Shown here: one piece after another, positions 1 through 7,442 of the stretch
Position numbering within the stretch: position 1 is the stretch's first letter
How the letters are laid out: each line of letters starts with the position of its first letter
From: Nitrospira sp.
GTDB lineage: Bacteria; Nitrospirota; Nitrospiria; Nitrospirales; Nitrospiraceae
Direction of reading: 5' to 3'
Assembly (NCBI GenBank): GCA_020216985.1
Contig: JAIWOH010000155.1
Span: 1 to 10,000, forward strand
Length of the DNA stretch: 10,000 nt
Translations under genes and position numbers: made by a program
Notes under the pieces: model-generated
Database searches by the model: none
What the model saw: the letters and a program-made list of their open reading frames with translations, nothing else
Told to the model about the DNA's origin: nothing

Positions 1-162
1 CCATGCACAGACGGCGAGATCGGTGTGACGAAGCATCTCTTCCGTCTCTTCGGCCGTCCGATCCTGGGCCCAGGGAGCCTGATGAAAGAGACCGAGCAGT
101 TGATCCGCCTTGGGCGGGGTATCGTCCGAATAGAGAATTGCGGGCTTGAGGGGCGCTCGCAT
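1..162 (-). CDS. GNAT-family N-acetyltransferase, N-terminal fragment
   Basis: This is the first 54 codons of a minus-strand gene that runs off the left edge of the window. The start is the ATG at 162-160; an in-frame TAG lies three codons upstream, so no longer ATG form is possible. The peptide begins MRAPLKPAILYSDDTPP and contains LFHQAPWAQDRTAEETEEML at about residues 25-44. That pattern, a hydrophobic helix followed by 'APWA.dRt.ee...ml', is typical of the N-terminus of a group of small GNAT acetyltransferases. The family transfers an acetyl group from acetyl-CoA to an amine. The acetyl-CoA binding loop (R/Q-x-x-G-x-G/A) would lie beyond the edge and cannot be checked, and the substrate cannot be told. 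The gene is divergent from the small zinc-ribbon gene at 228, with 65 bases between the starts. The call rests on motif recall from the N-terminus alone. Confidence 0.62.
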   Translation of the reverse strand, partial: MRAPLKPAILYSDDTPPKADQLLGLFHQAPWAQDRTAEETEEMLRHTDLAVCAW

Positions 163-175
163 CTTATACTAGATT
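146..175 (+). promoter_or_regulatory. possible sigma70-like promoter for the small zinc-ribbon gene
   Basis: TTGAGG at 146-151 and TAGATT at 170-175 are separated by 18 bases, a fair match to -35 and -10 boxes (four of six positions each). A start near 182 would give a leader of about 45 bases before the ATG at 228. The -35 box lies inside the divergent acetyltransferase gene. The surrounding A+T-rich stretch (163-190) contains other -10-like words such as TATACT, so the exact boxes are uncertain. Confidence 0.3.
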
Positions 176-227
176 ATCCTCTATAGCACACGTAACAGCC
201 GCCAGGAGGGAGTGTACGAGGAACATC

Positions 228-407
228 ATGTCAACGCAAGTCCGTACGTGTCCGAAATGCTTTCGATTGATGTGGCTGACTTCCGAACACTATGAGATGT
301 TGGACGACGCCACCATCCGCGCCAAATGCCCCCATTGCCGATCCGCGGTCCGGTTTCCTCTCGTCTCTCAAGGAGCAAATGCCGCAGGGCCAAAGATGGG
401 TCATTGA
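228..407 (+). CDS. small CxxC/CxxC zinc-ribbon protein (59 aa)
   Basis: This short ORF starts at the ATG at 228 and ends at TGA 405-407, giving 59 residues. Its key feature is two cysteine pairs, CPKC at residues 8-11 and CPHC at residues 34-37, with 22 residues between them. This is the usual four-cysteine layout of a small zinc ribbon. The linker (about residues 12-33) is charged and includes WLTSEHYEML, and the second pair is followed by a short strand-like stretch, AVRFPLV. The tail (about residues 47-59) is probably disordered. A ribosome binding site GAGGAA at 218-223 sits four bases before the ATG, with a stronger AGGAGGG at 204-210 further upstream. The gene faces the minus-strand genes at 446-1850 and is followed at once by a strong hairpin. 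Function is unknown; nucleic-acid or protein binding is possible, but that is inference. Confidence 0.72.
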   Translation: MSTQVRTCPKCFRLMWLTSEHYEMLDDATIRAKCPHCRSAVRFPLVSQGANAAGPKMGH

Positions 408-411
408 TCAA

Positions 412-442
412 GGCGCCTTGCGCGCAACGCGCGCGAGGCGCC
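412..442. terminator. strong GC-rich hairpin between convergent genes
   Basis: The arms at 412-425 and 429-442 pair over 14 positions around a three-base AAC loop. As plus-strand RNA the stem is unbroken, with one G-U pair at 419/435. As minus-strand RNA that position becomes an A-C mismatch. It lies 4 bases after the stop of the small zinc-ribbon gene and 3 bases beyond the stop of the facing 139-residue gene, the expected place for a shared bidirectional terminator. Neither strand has a clear U-run after the stem, so it is not a textbook intrinsic terminator. It may instead protect 3' ends or act with Rho. Confidence 0.55.
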
Positions 443-445
443 GGT

Positions 446-865
446 TCACGCCTCTCCGGTTTCTTCCAGTTCGGGCCTATTGCCCGGCAGAATTTTGCGA
501 AGCGACCTTCGGTATTCATCGACACGCTTCTCATCCACGGGCTGCGCTTCGATGTCTCGCTCTTTGATCATCTGCTGGATCTGATCCAGCAGCGAGAGCA
601 GCGGCTGCACCGTTTCCAGCAATCTCCCGGACTCAAAGGCTTCAAGAGACTCAAGCAACGGGGCACTCAGGTGTTTGTACGGCGTACCGATGATCCTGTT
701 GCGCAGACGCATCACCAGGTCATCGTAGGCTTCGACGGCCTCCGGAGGAGGTTTGATCCCAGTCGGCGCGACCGACAGGTTGACGACGGCAGGCAGCTTG
801 GCCGCATACTCTTTAATCCTCGACACCAGCCCGCCGACGGCATCGAGCACGTCTCCGATCCGCAT
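446..865 (-). CDS. uncharacterised helical protein (139 aa) downstream of rluD
   Basis: I do not recognise this family. The 139-residue form starts MRIGDVLDAVGG at 865. I prefer it to the in-frame ATG at 880 because GGAGGG (873-878), which overlaps that upstream ATG, sits seven bases before 865 as a strong ribosome binding site. The protein has no cysteine, no signal peptide and no membrane segment. It looks mostly helical: an N-terminal helix (about 1-24), a short proline-rich stretch PTGIKPPPEAVEAY near 34-47, then long amphipathic helices, including LLETVQPLLSLLDQIQQMIK. The C-terminus (about 100-139) is highly charged. The gene begins 34 bases after the rluD stop on the same strand and was probably transcribed with it. 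It is probably a cytoplasmic protein; helical bundle or coiled-coil packing is inferred from composition. Coding potential is supported by this tight spacing, the ribosome site and the hairpin right after its stop. Confidence 0.75.
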   Translation of the reverse strand: MRIGDVLDAVGGLVSRIKEYAAKLPAVVNLSVAPTGIKPPPEAVEAYDDLVMRLRNRIIGTPYKHLSAPLLESLEAFESGRLLETVQPLLSLLDQIQQMIKERDIEAQPVDEKRVDEYRRSLRKILPGNRPELEETGEA

Positions 866-872
866 ATGAAAT

Positions 873-878
873 CCCTCC
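873..878 (-). promoter_or_regulatory. ribosome binding site deciding the start of the 139-aa gene
   Basis: GGAGGG on the minus strand lies seven bases before the ATG at 865. The upstream ATG at 880 overlaps this site and has no ribosome site of its own, so the shorter form is favoured. Confidence 0.6.
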
Positions 879-899
879 ATGGTAATTGAAGCGTCTGCC

Positions 900-1850
900 T
901 TAGCCGCCCCGCGCGAGTCGCTCCAGTTCTTCGGCGATGGCTTCCATGTCGGCCGGATATTCGCGAGTAAACTCTCTAAAGTCTCCCGTCAAGGGATGGT
1001 GAAATCCAAGGGTTCTCGCGTGGAGCATGACGCGCGGAACGGCGAGCGGTCCGATCATTTTGACTTTGGCGCCGCCATAGGTCTGATCGCCCAGGATCGG
1101 ATGACCCAGAGACTGCAAGTGAACACGCAATTGATGGGTTCTGCCCGTTTGAGGATAAAGCAAAAGATGGGCCGCCAGGTTGCCGTAGCGTCGCTCGACT
1201 CGATACTCCGTGATCGATTCCTTGGGCCGTGAAGTCCTCGAGGAGATTTTTTTTCGTTCTTTGACGTCCCGACCGATCGCCAGGGTAATCACCCCGCGGG
1301 TTTTCTTTGGGGCTCCCCACACCAAGGCTTCATACACGCGGGTGATCGTATGGCGCTGAAATTGCGTGGCCAGATGTCGGTGCGCATGATCCGTTTTCGC
1401 GACAACCATGATCCCCGATGTTTCTTTATCCAGGCGATGAACCAGCCCGGGCCGCTCTTTCCCCCCAACGGTGGAGAGGGTGCCGCCCGAAACGTCGAAA
1501 TGATGCAGCAGTGCGTTGACCAACGTTCCGGTCCAGTTCCCAGGAGCCGGATGCACGACGATCCCAGCGGGTTTATTGAGGACCAGGACGGCTTCATCTT
1601 CATACAGCACCTCAAGCGGAATGGCTTCTCCTTTGAGCTCCAGAGGTTCCGGTTTGGGGATATCCATCGTGATGGTATCGCCCGGTTTGATTTTGTGGCT
1701 CGGCTTCACCGCGGCGTCGTTGACTCGGATGCGACCGAGCTCGATCAGTCGCTGCAAGGCGGACCGGGAGACGGCTCGCTCGCGGTTGACAAGAAAGACA
1801 TCGAGGCGTTTGGGTTGTTCGCCTGGCGTGATAACAAACTCCGTGATCAC
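900..1850 (-). CDS. rluD: RluA/RluD-family 23S rRNA pseudouridine synthase
   Basis: This 316-residue protein isomerises uridine to pseudouridine in RNA; RluD itself acts on helix 69 of 23S rRNA. An S4 RNA-binding domain covers about residues 12-65 (KRLDVFLVNRERAVSRSALQ then GRIRVN). The catalytic domain follows, with LNKPAGIVVHP near 91-101 and the family signature HRLDKETSG at 138-146; Asp141 is the expected catalytic aspartate. QTGRTHQLRVHL and GHPILGDQTYGG, further on, are conserved in the family. Length and domain order fit RluD/YlyB rather than the shorter RluA. The start is GTG at 1850, preceded by purine-rich GAGGAAGG (minus strand) about five bases before it. The gene lies 186 bases downstream of atpC on the same strand and is followed by the 139-residue gene. 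The exact target uridines cannot be read from sequence; RluD is the best fit, with RluC-like specificity possible. Confidence 0.9.
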   Translation of the reverse strand: MITEFVITPGEQPKRLDVFLVNRERAVSRSALQRLIELGRIRVNDAAVKPSHKIKPGDTITMDIPKPEPLELKGEAIPLEVLYEDEAVLVLNKPAGIVVHPAPGNWTGTLVNALLHHFDVSGGTLSTVGGKERPGLVHRLDKETSGIMVVAKTDHAHRHLATQFQRHTITRVYEALVWGAPKKTRGVITLAIGRDVKERKKISSRTSRPKESITEYRVERRYGNLAAHLLLYPQTGRTHQLRVHLQSLGHPILGDQTYGGAKVKMIGPLAVPRVMLHARTLGFHHPLTGDFREFTREYPADMEAIAEELERLARGG

Positions 1851-2036
1851 GGAGGCCTTCCTCTCGTCATAAACGGCCGGCCTTCAATCCGATCCACGCC
1901 CTCGGCGGTCTGAGTCGCACGAAGCATCGCCGTGAAACCGGAAACGTTTGCCGGATTATTGAATGAGCGGCGAGGATGACGGCCTGAACAACCGCAGCGG
2001 CGAACCCGCGCAGGCGAAGGCTTGAATACGAGGCGG
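1851..2036 (-). other. gap between atpC and rluD, no clear terminator
   Basis: This 186-base gap has no convincing gene and no hairpin with a U-run, so atp transcripts may continue into rluD. One minus-strand frame holds an ATG at 1927 and stays open for 26 codons, its TGA (1849-1847) overlapping the rluD GTG start as GTGA. It has no ribosome site in front and I do not call it a gene. No good promoter boxes for rluD were recognised. Confidence 0.4.
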
Positions 2037-2459
2037 TTAGGCGTGGGCGACCTTCCGCGCCCGCTCCGCGATTTTTTTCCGCAGGCGGGCTTTTTCGAGG
2101 CTGATTTGAGCTTCCTTGACGTCGGACGGCAGGCCTCCCTGCTTGAGCCGACGTTCCGCTTCTTCCACTTTGGCCGTAGCGCGCTCCACGTCGATGTCTT
2201 CGGCCTTCTCGGCGATTTCGGCCATGACGGTCACCCTGGTCGGCGTCACCTCGGCATACCCCCAAAGTACGGCCATATGGTTGATTTGATCGCCGACGCG
2301 ATACCGCAGTTCCCCGATCCGCAACATCGAGAGAAAATGACAATGACCCGGCAGAACCCCGAAGTCACCTTCCAGACCCGGCGCGATGACCTCATCCACC
2401 TGCTGGCTCAGCAACAGTTTTTCCGGCGTAACGACTTCCAAGAGGAATTTTCCAGCCAT
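2037..2459 (-). CDS. atpC: ATP synthase F1 epsilon subunit
   Basis: Epsilon is the small rotor-stalk subunit that links gamma to the c-ring and can inhibit ATP hydrolysis. The 140-residue length is normal for the bacterial form with both domains. The N-terminal beta-sandwich (about residues 1-86) carries FLLEVVTPEKLLLSQQVDEV and GDFGVLPGH at 31-39. The C-terminal helical hairpin (about 88-138) is rich in Glu, Lys, Arg and Ala and includes EEAERRLKQGG and LEKARLRKKIAERAR. The usual 'PGHTPLLT' segment reads PGHCHFLSM here, an uncommon variant. The ATG at 2459 is preceded by a weak site, AAGG, about six bases away. The gene is last in the atp cluster, 44 bases after atpD. Confidence 0.95.
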   Translation of the reverse strand: MAGKFLLEVVTPEKLLLSQQVDEVIAPGLEGDFGVLPGHCHFLSMLRIGELRYRVGDQINHMAVLWGYAEVTPTRVTVMAEIAEKAEDIDVERATAKVEEAERRLKQGGLPSDVKEAQISLEKARLRKKIAERARKVAHA

Positions 2460-2503
2460 TTTGCCTTTTCTCTCGCCATCTACCCGGAGTATCGTTTCGC
2501 TCC

Positions 2504-4061
<1,558 letters not shown>

Positions 4062-4940
4062 CTACTTCAGGGCTTCCGCGCCTCCTACGATATCCATCAA
4101 TTCCTTGGTGATCGCCGCTTGACGGGTCTTGTTGTAGTACAGCGTGACTTTTTTGATGAGCTGCCCGGCGTTGCGCGTCGCGCCGTCCATGGCGGCCATG
4201 CGTGCCCCGTGCTCGGCGGCGGCCGATTCCAGGAGAATTCTATAGGTTTGAACTTGAAAATGCTTTGGCACCAGAACGTCCAACAGTTCCGCTTCGCCCG
4301 GCTCGTAGAGATAGCCGCCGCCCGCCGCGCCCTCGACCGGCGCCACACCGAACTCGGAAGCCGCATCGACGGGAAAAAGTTTCTCGACAATCACACGTTG
4401 CTGGATCGCCGACTTGAACTCATTGTACACGACATAGAGTTCATCGAACGTGCCTTGGATAAAATGATCCGTGAGATCACCGCCGATATCGATGGCGTGC
4501 TCGAAACTCAATTTATCGAAAATCCCCGTCCATTCTTGGCGAATCGGCCACGCGCGGCGGCGAAAATAATCCCGCCCCTTTCGCCCGACGATGCTCAGAT
4601 GGACCGCCACTCCCCGCGCCTCACACTGCCTTACGAACTCCGTACTCCGCCGCACGATGTTGCCGTTGAAGCCTCCGCACAGACCTCGGTCGCTCGTCAC
4701 CACCAACACTTCGACTTTTTTGCCCTCGCGCTTCTGCAAAAGCGGATGGGCGGCGCGATTCACTCGTTGGCTTAAATTACTCAAGACGCCCCGCATTTTA
4801 TGCGCGTAGGGACGGGCCGCCAGGATGCGGTCCTGGGAGCGTTTCAGCTTCGCGGCGGCCACCATTTTCATGGCCTTCGTGATCTTCTGGGTATTCTTGA
4901 ACGCCGCGATCTTGCGGCGGAGCGATTGGAGGCTTGGCAT
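4062..4940 (-). CDS. atpG: ATP synthase F1 gamma subunit
   Basis: Gamma is the central rotor shaft that turns inside the alpha3beta3 head. The 292-residue length is normal. The N-terminal helix MPSLQSLRRKIAAFKNTQKI followed by TKAMKMVAAAKL (about 1-32) is the classical gamma signature. The Rossmann-like middle domain has VTSDRGLCGGFNGN at 81-94, and the C-terminal helix carries the conserved NAGQLIKKVTLYYNKTRQA and ITKELMDIVGGAEAL. The ATG at 4940 fits the family start exactly, yet no good ribosome site precedes it (the upstream bases are A-rich), so translation may depend on coupling to atpA, whose stop is 75 bases upstream. I see no regulatory cysteine insert of the chloroplast kind. Confidence 0.97.
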   Translation of the reverse strand: MPSLQSLRRKIAAFKNTQKITKAMKMVAAAKLKRSQDRILAARPYAHKMRGVLSNLSQRVNRAAHPLLQKREGKKVEVLVVTSDRGLCGGFNGNIVRRSTEFVRQCEARGVAVHLSIVGRKGRDYFRRRAWPIRQEWTGIFDKLSFEHAIDIGGDLTDHFIQGTFDELYVVYNEFKSAIQQRVIVEKLFPVDAASEFGVAPVEGAAGGGYLYEPGEAELLDVLVPKHFQVQTYRILLESAAAEHGARMAAMDGATRNAGQLIKKVTLYYNKTRQAAITKELMDIVGGAEALK

Positions 4941-5015
4941 GGTGTTTTATTTCGAAGGATCGATCGAGAGGCTAAAGATCCGCTCCGGAGAAGTCCTCCC
5001 TATCGCGCCTTTCGC

Positions 5016-6536
5016 TCAGGCTTTGGCTCCGTACCCCATCTTCTGCTTAAAGGTTGTGATAATTTCTTTCAGACGGCCTCCGACTTTGTCGTCGATCTTG
5101 CCGATGGACGTCACTTCCTTCCTCAGTTCCGGATGATGCTGCTGAATGTAATGCAGCAAATCCGCTTCAAACTGTTGCACTTTATCGACAGCCACGTCGT
5201 CGAGGAAACCGTTGACACCGGCAAAAATGGAAAGTACCTGATCGGCCACCGGCATCGGCTTGTACTGGCCCTGCTTGAGCAGCTCGACCATGCGAACCCC
5301 TCGTGCCAACTGCATCTGCGTCGCCTTGTCCAGCTCGCTTCCGAACTGAGCAAAGGCGGCCATCTCCCGATATTGAGCCAGGTCGAGCCGAAGCGTTCCG
5401 GCCACTTGCTTCATGGTCTTAATTTGCGCCGACCCTCCGACGCGAGAGACCGAGAGACCGACGTTGATGGCCGGGCGAATGCCCGAATAAAACAGATCGC
5501 TCCCCAGATAAATCTGCCCGTCGGTGATTGAAATCACGTTGGTCGGAATGTACGCCGACACGTCGCCAGCCTGTGTTTCAATGATCGGCAAAGCGGTCAA
5601 GCTGCCTCCCCCGAGCGCATCGCTCAGCTTCGCCGCCCGTTCGAGGAGACGAGAGTGCAGATAGAACACGTCGCCAGGATACGCCTCCCGGCCCGGCGGC
5701 CGACGGAGCAACAACGACAACTGTCGATAAGCGACGGCGTGTTTGGACAAATCATCGTACACGATCAGGGCGTGCTTAGCATTGTCGCGAAAGTATTCGC
5801 CCATGGCCGCGCCGGCAAACGGCGCCAGGAACTGCATGGGAGCGGGCTCGCTGGCCGTCGCGGAGACGACCATGCTGTAGTCCATCGCGTGGTGCTCCTC
5901 AAGGGTCTTGACGACCCGCGCCACGGTCGATCGCTTTTGGCCGATGGCCACATAAATACAGAAGACTCCCAGGCCTCGCTGATTGATGATGGTATCGACG
6001 GCGATGGCGGTTTTGCCGGTCTGACGATCTCCGATGATCAGCTCGCGTTGTCCGCGGCCGATCGGGATCATCGCGTCAATGGCCTTGATGCCGGTCTGCA
6101 ACGGCTCGCGCACCGATTGGCGGGTGTTCACACCCGGGGCCACCACCTCGATACGGGAAAAATGCTGCGACTTGATCGGCCCCTTTCCGTCGATCGGCTG
6201 ACCGATCGCGTTGACCACCCGCCCGACCAACGCCTCGCCCACAGGAACCTCCGCGATGCGGCCCGTCCGTCTGACCGGATCGCCTTCCTTGATCCCGACG
6301 TCGTCGCCCATGAGCACGGCGCCGACGTTGTCCTCTTCGAGATTCAGCGCTATTCCATAGAGCCCGCCGGGAAACTCGAGCATCTCGCCCGCCATGGCTC
6401 CGTCGAGTCCGTACACCTTGGCGATGCCGTCTCCGACTTGGATGACGGAGCCGGTTTCTTTCACATCGACTTGTTTGTCGAATCCCCGAATCTTTTCTTT
6501 GATGATCGCGCTGATTTCATCGGCTTTGATCTGCAT
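5016..6536 (-). CDS. atpA: ATP synthase F1 alpha subunit
   Basis: Alpha forms the F1 head with beta and carries the non-catalytic nucleotide sites. I place the start at ATG 6536, giving 506 residues beginning [16 protein letters not shown]. It has an AAGGAG ribosome site five bases before it and matches the family N-terminus. An upstream in-frame GTG at 6554 would add only six residues and would start within a purine-rich leader. The N-terminal barrel includes [20 protein letters not shown] (about 37-56). The Walker A loop GDRQTGKT is at 169-176, followed by the helical DTIINQRG. The conserved loop [10 protein letters not shown] (about 362-371) holds the arginine (Arg365) that reaches the catalytic site of beta. 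The C-terminal helices are complete. It lies 59 bases after atpH and 75 before atpG. Confidence 0.97.
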   Translation of the reverse strand: MQIKADEISAIIKEKIRGFDKQVDVKETGSVIQVGDGIAKVYGLDGAMAGEMLEFPGGLYGIALNLEEDNVGAVLMGDDVGIKEGDPVRRTGRIAEVPVGEALVGRVVNAIGQPIDGKGPIKSQHFSRIEVVAPGVNTRQSVREPLQTGIKAIDAMIPIGRGQRELIIGDRQTGKTAIAVDTIINQRGLGVFCIYVAIGQKRSTVARVVKTLEEHHAMDYSMVVSATASEPAPMQFLAPFAGAAMGEYFRDNAKHALIVYDDLSKHAVAYRQLSLLLRRPPGREAYPGDVFYLHSRLLERAAKLSDALGGGSLTALPIIETQAGDVSAYIPTNVISITDGQIYLGSDLFYSGIRPAINVGLSVSRVGGSAQIKTMKQVAGTLRLDLAQYREMAAFAQFGSELDKATQMQLARGVRMVELLKQGQYKPMPVADQVLSIFAGVNGFLDDVAVDKVQQFEADLLHYIQQHHPELRKEVTSIGKIDDKVGGRLKEIITTFKQKMGYGAKA

Positions 6537-6541
6537 GACTA

Positions 6542-6547
6542 CTCCTT
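6542..6547 (-). promoter_or_regulatory. ribosome binding site fixing the atpA start
   Basis: AAGGAG on the minus strand lies five bases before the ATG at 6536. It favours that start over the in-frame GTG at 6554, which lies upstream of the site. Confidence 0.7.
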
Positions 6548-6595
6548 CATCCACAGGAGGGCGAGATGCCGGACGGCCATCCTGCCTCCGTCGAC

Positions 6596-7135
6596 CTATT
6601 CTCTCGTCAGCAATGACTGGATATCGTTCAAACGGCCCCGGACCGTGCCGTCGACCACCATGTTTCCGACTTGGATCCGGACTCCGGCCAAGAGGTTCGC
6701 ATCGGTATGAAACGTGACCGCGACTTCTCGCTTCAGGGCGTCGCGCAGTCGTGCTTGAGTCCGATCCCGCTCGGTCTGGGAGGGTTCCGTAGCCGACGAT
6801 ACTGAGACTTGTTGCACGCCTTTCGATTGATCGACCAGTTTCCCAAATGCCTCGGCAATTTCCGGCAAAAACCCGATGCGATTTTTCCTGACCAATTGCC
6901 CAAGAAAAGCTTTTCCCTTCGAAGGACAGTGAAAGCGACCGCTCAATTCCGTCAGCACGGAGATTTTCTCCTCGGCGCTGAACGCCGGCGACGCGGTAAC
7001 GTAGCGGAGGTCCCCGGACTCTTTTATAGCCTGTCCGAGGCCATTCAGGGTCTCTCGAGTGGCTTCGATATCGGTTGGGTCGAGGAGCTCGAAGAGCGCC
7101 CGTGCGTAACGCCGCGCAACTACCGTTTTAATCAC
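6596..7135 (-). CDS. atpH: ATP synthase F1 delta subunit
   Basis: Delta joins the top of the F1 head to the peripheral stalk (the b subunits). I place the start at the GTG at 7135, giving 179 residues beginning [18 protein letters not shown] (the first residue would be Met). This matches the usual family start and length. An upstream extension to 7264 would add 43 residues rich in Cys and Arg that look non-coding. The N-terminal six-helix domain covers about 1-105, including [21 protein letters not shown], the conserved 'L.kn.R...l..I...f' helix. The C-terminal part ends [20 protein letters not shown] then SLLTRE, the typical 'ligGi.v.iG..v.DgSv' signature. The ribosome site before the GTG is weak, and a small inverted repeat ATCAC/GTGAT (7131-7135 and 7141-7145) overlaps the start codon. 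It is first in the cluster, and no atpF lies upstream. Confidence 0.92.
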   Translation of the reverse strand: MIKTVVARRYARALFELLDPTDIEATRETLNGLGQAIKESGDLRYVTASPAFSAEEKISVLTELSGRFHCPSKGKAFLGQLVRKNRIGFLPEIAEAFGKLVDQSKGVQQVSVSSATEPSQTERDRTQARLRDALKREVAVTFHTDANLLAGVRIQVGNMVVDGTVRGRLNDIQSLLTRE

Positions 7136-7209
7136 TGTCGGTGATCCACTTGCCGAATCGTGGGACAAACAAAAATCGTTCGCGCGAAACGCACGACAAT
7201 CGACCCGGC

Positions 7210-7239
7210 ACACTACCATTGAAGAATATCGGCTGTCAA
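7210..7239 (-). promoter_or_regulatory. sigma70-like promoter for the atp cluster
   Basis: On the minus strand a perfect TTGACA (7239-7234) is followed after 18 bases by TAGTGT (7215-7210), which keeps the key T1, A2 and T6 of a -10 box. Transcription would start near 7203, leaving about 67 bases of leader before the atpH GTG at 7135. The consensus -35 and its position in front of the first atp gene are the main support. Confidence 0.55.
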
Positions 7240-7312
7240 TCCGACCGAGCGCCCAGCCGAGCAAACCTTACTCAAACCGACCACCTGCTCGACTTTCGCT
7301 TCCGACATGCTT

Positions 7313-7342
7313 CTGAGACTCGGAATGCAACCGGTATATAAT
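7313..7342 (+). promoter_or_regulatory. sigma70-like promoter for the HEAT-repeat gene
   Basis: A perfect -10 box TATAAT at 7337-7342 is preceded, 18 bases upstream, by CTGAGA at 7313-7318, which matches four of six positions of the -35 consensus. Transcription would start near 7349, giving a leader of about 94 bases to the ATG at 7443. Confidence 0.5.
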
Positions 7343-7442
7343 GAAACGCGAACGGTCTCTATCGTCGTTGTATTCCAAGCTATTCTCGAAATTGCGCCAT
7401 GCGATACCGCCGCCCCGATTCCATCGATGAAAGGGGGATCAG

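Larger units (their letters stand above)
7136..7442. other. divergent intergenic region between atpH and the HEAT-repeat gene
   Basis: This 307-base stretch separates the two divergent genes. I see no tRNA, no small gene and no long hairpin in it. It holds a sigma70-like promoter facing each way (7210-7239 minus, 7313-7342 plus), about 73 bases apart between their -35 boxes. That spacing leaves room for a shared regulator, but no clear operator palindrome was recognised. Confidence 0.55.

Noticed and set aside
326..889. Plus-strand open frame (187 codons) across the hairpin and opposite the 139-residue gene
   Set aside because: It crosses the hairpin and overlaps the zinc-ribbon gene in another frame; its sequence is low in hydrophobic pattern and looks like a mirror frame.
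1867..2343. Minus-strand frame (158 codons) overlapping atpC and the gap to rluD
   Set aside because: Most of it is an out-of-frame shadow of atpC, rich in Arg and Gly; the remainder in the gap has no start or motif.
6554..6554. GTG at 6554 as atpA start
   Set aside because: It lies upstream of the AAGGAG site that serves ATG 6536, and the six extra residues do not match the family N-terminus.
6556..6589. Inverted GGAGG/CCTCC around GCCG/CGGC in the atpH-atpA gap
   Set aside because: The inner part of the stem is mostly mismatched and the closing loop is only two bases, so no stable hairpin forms.
5655..6710. Long plus-strand open frame (351 codons) opposite atpA and atpH
   Set aside because: It lies fully antisense to clear F1 genes; its composition (rich in His, Arg, Asp) is that of a mirror frame of GC-rich coding DNA, and it has no recognisable motif.
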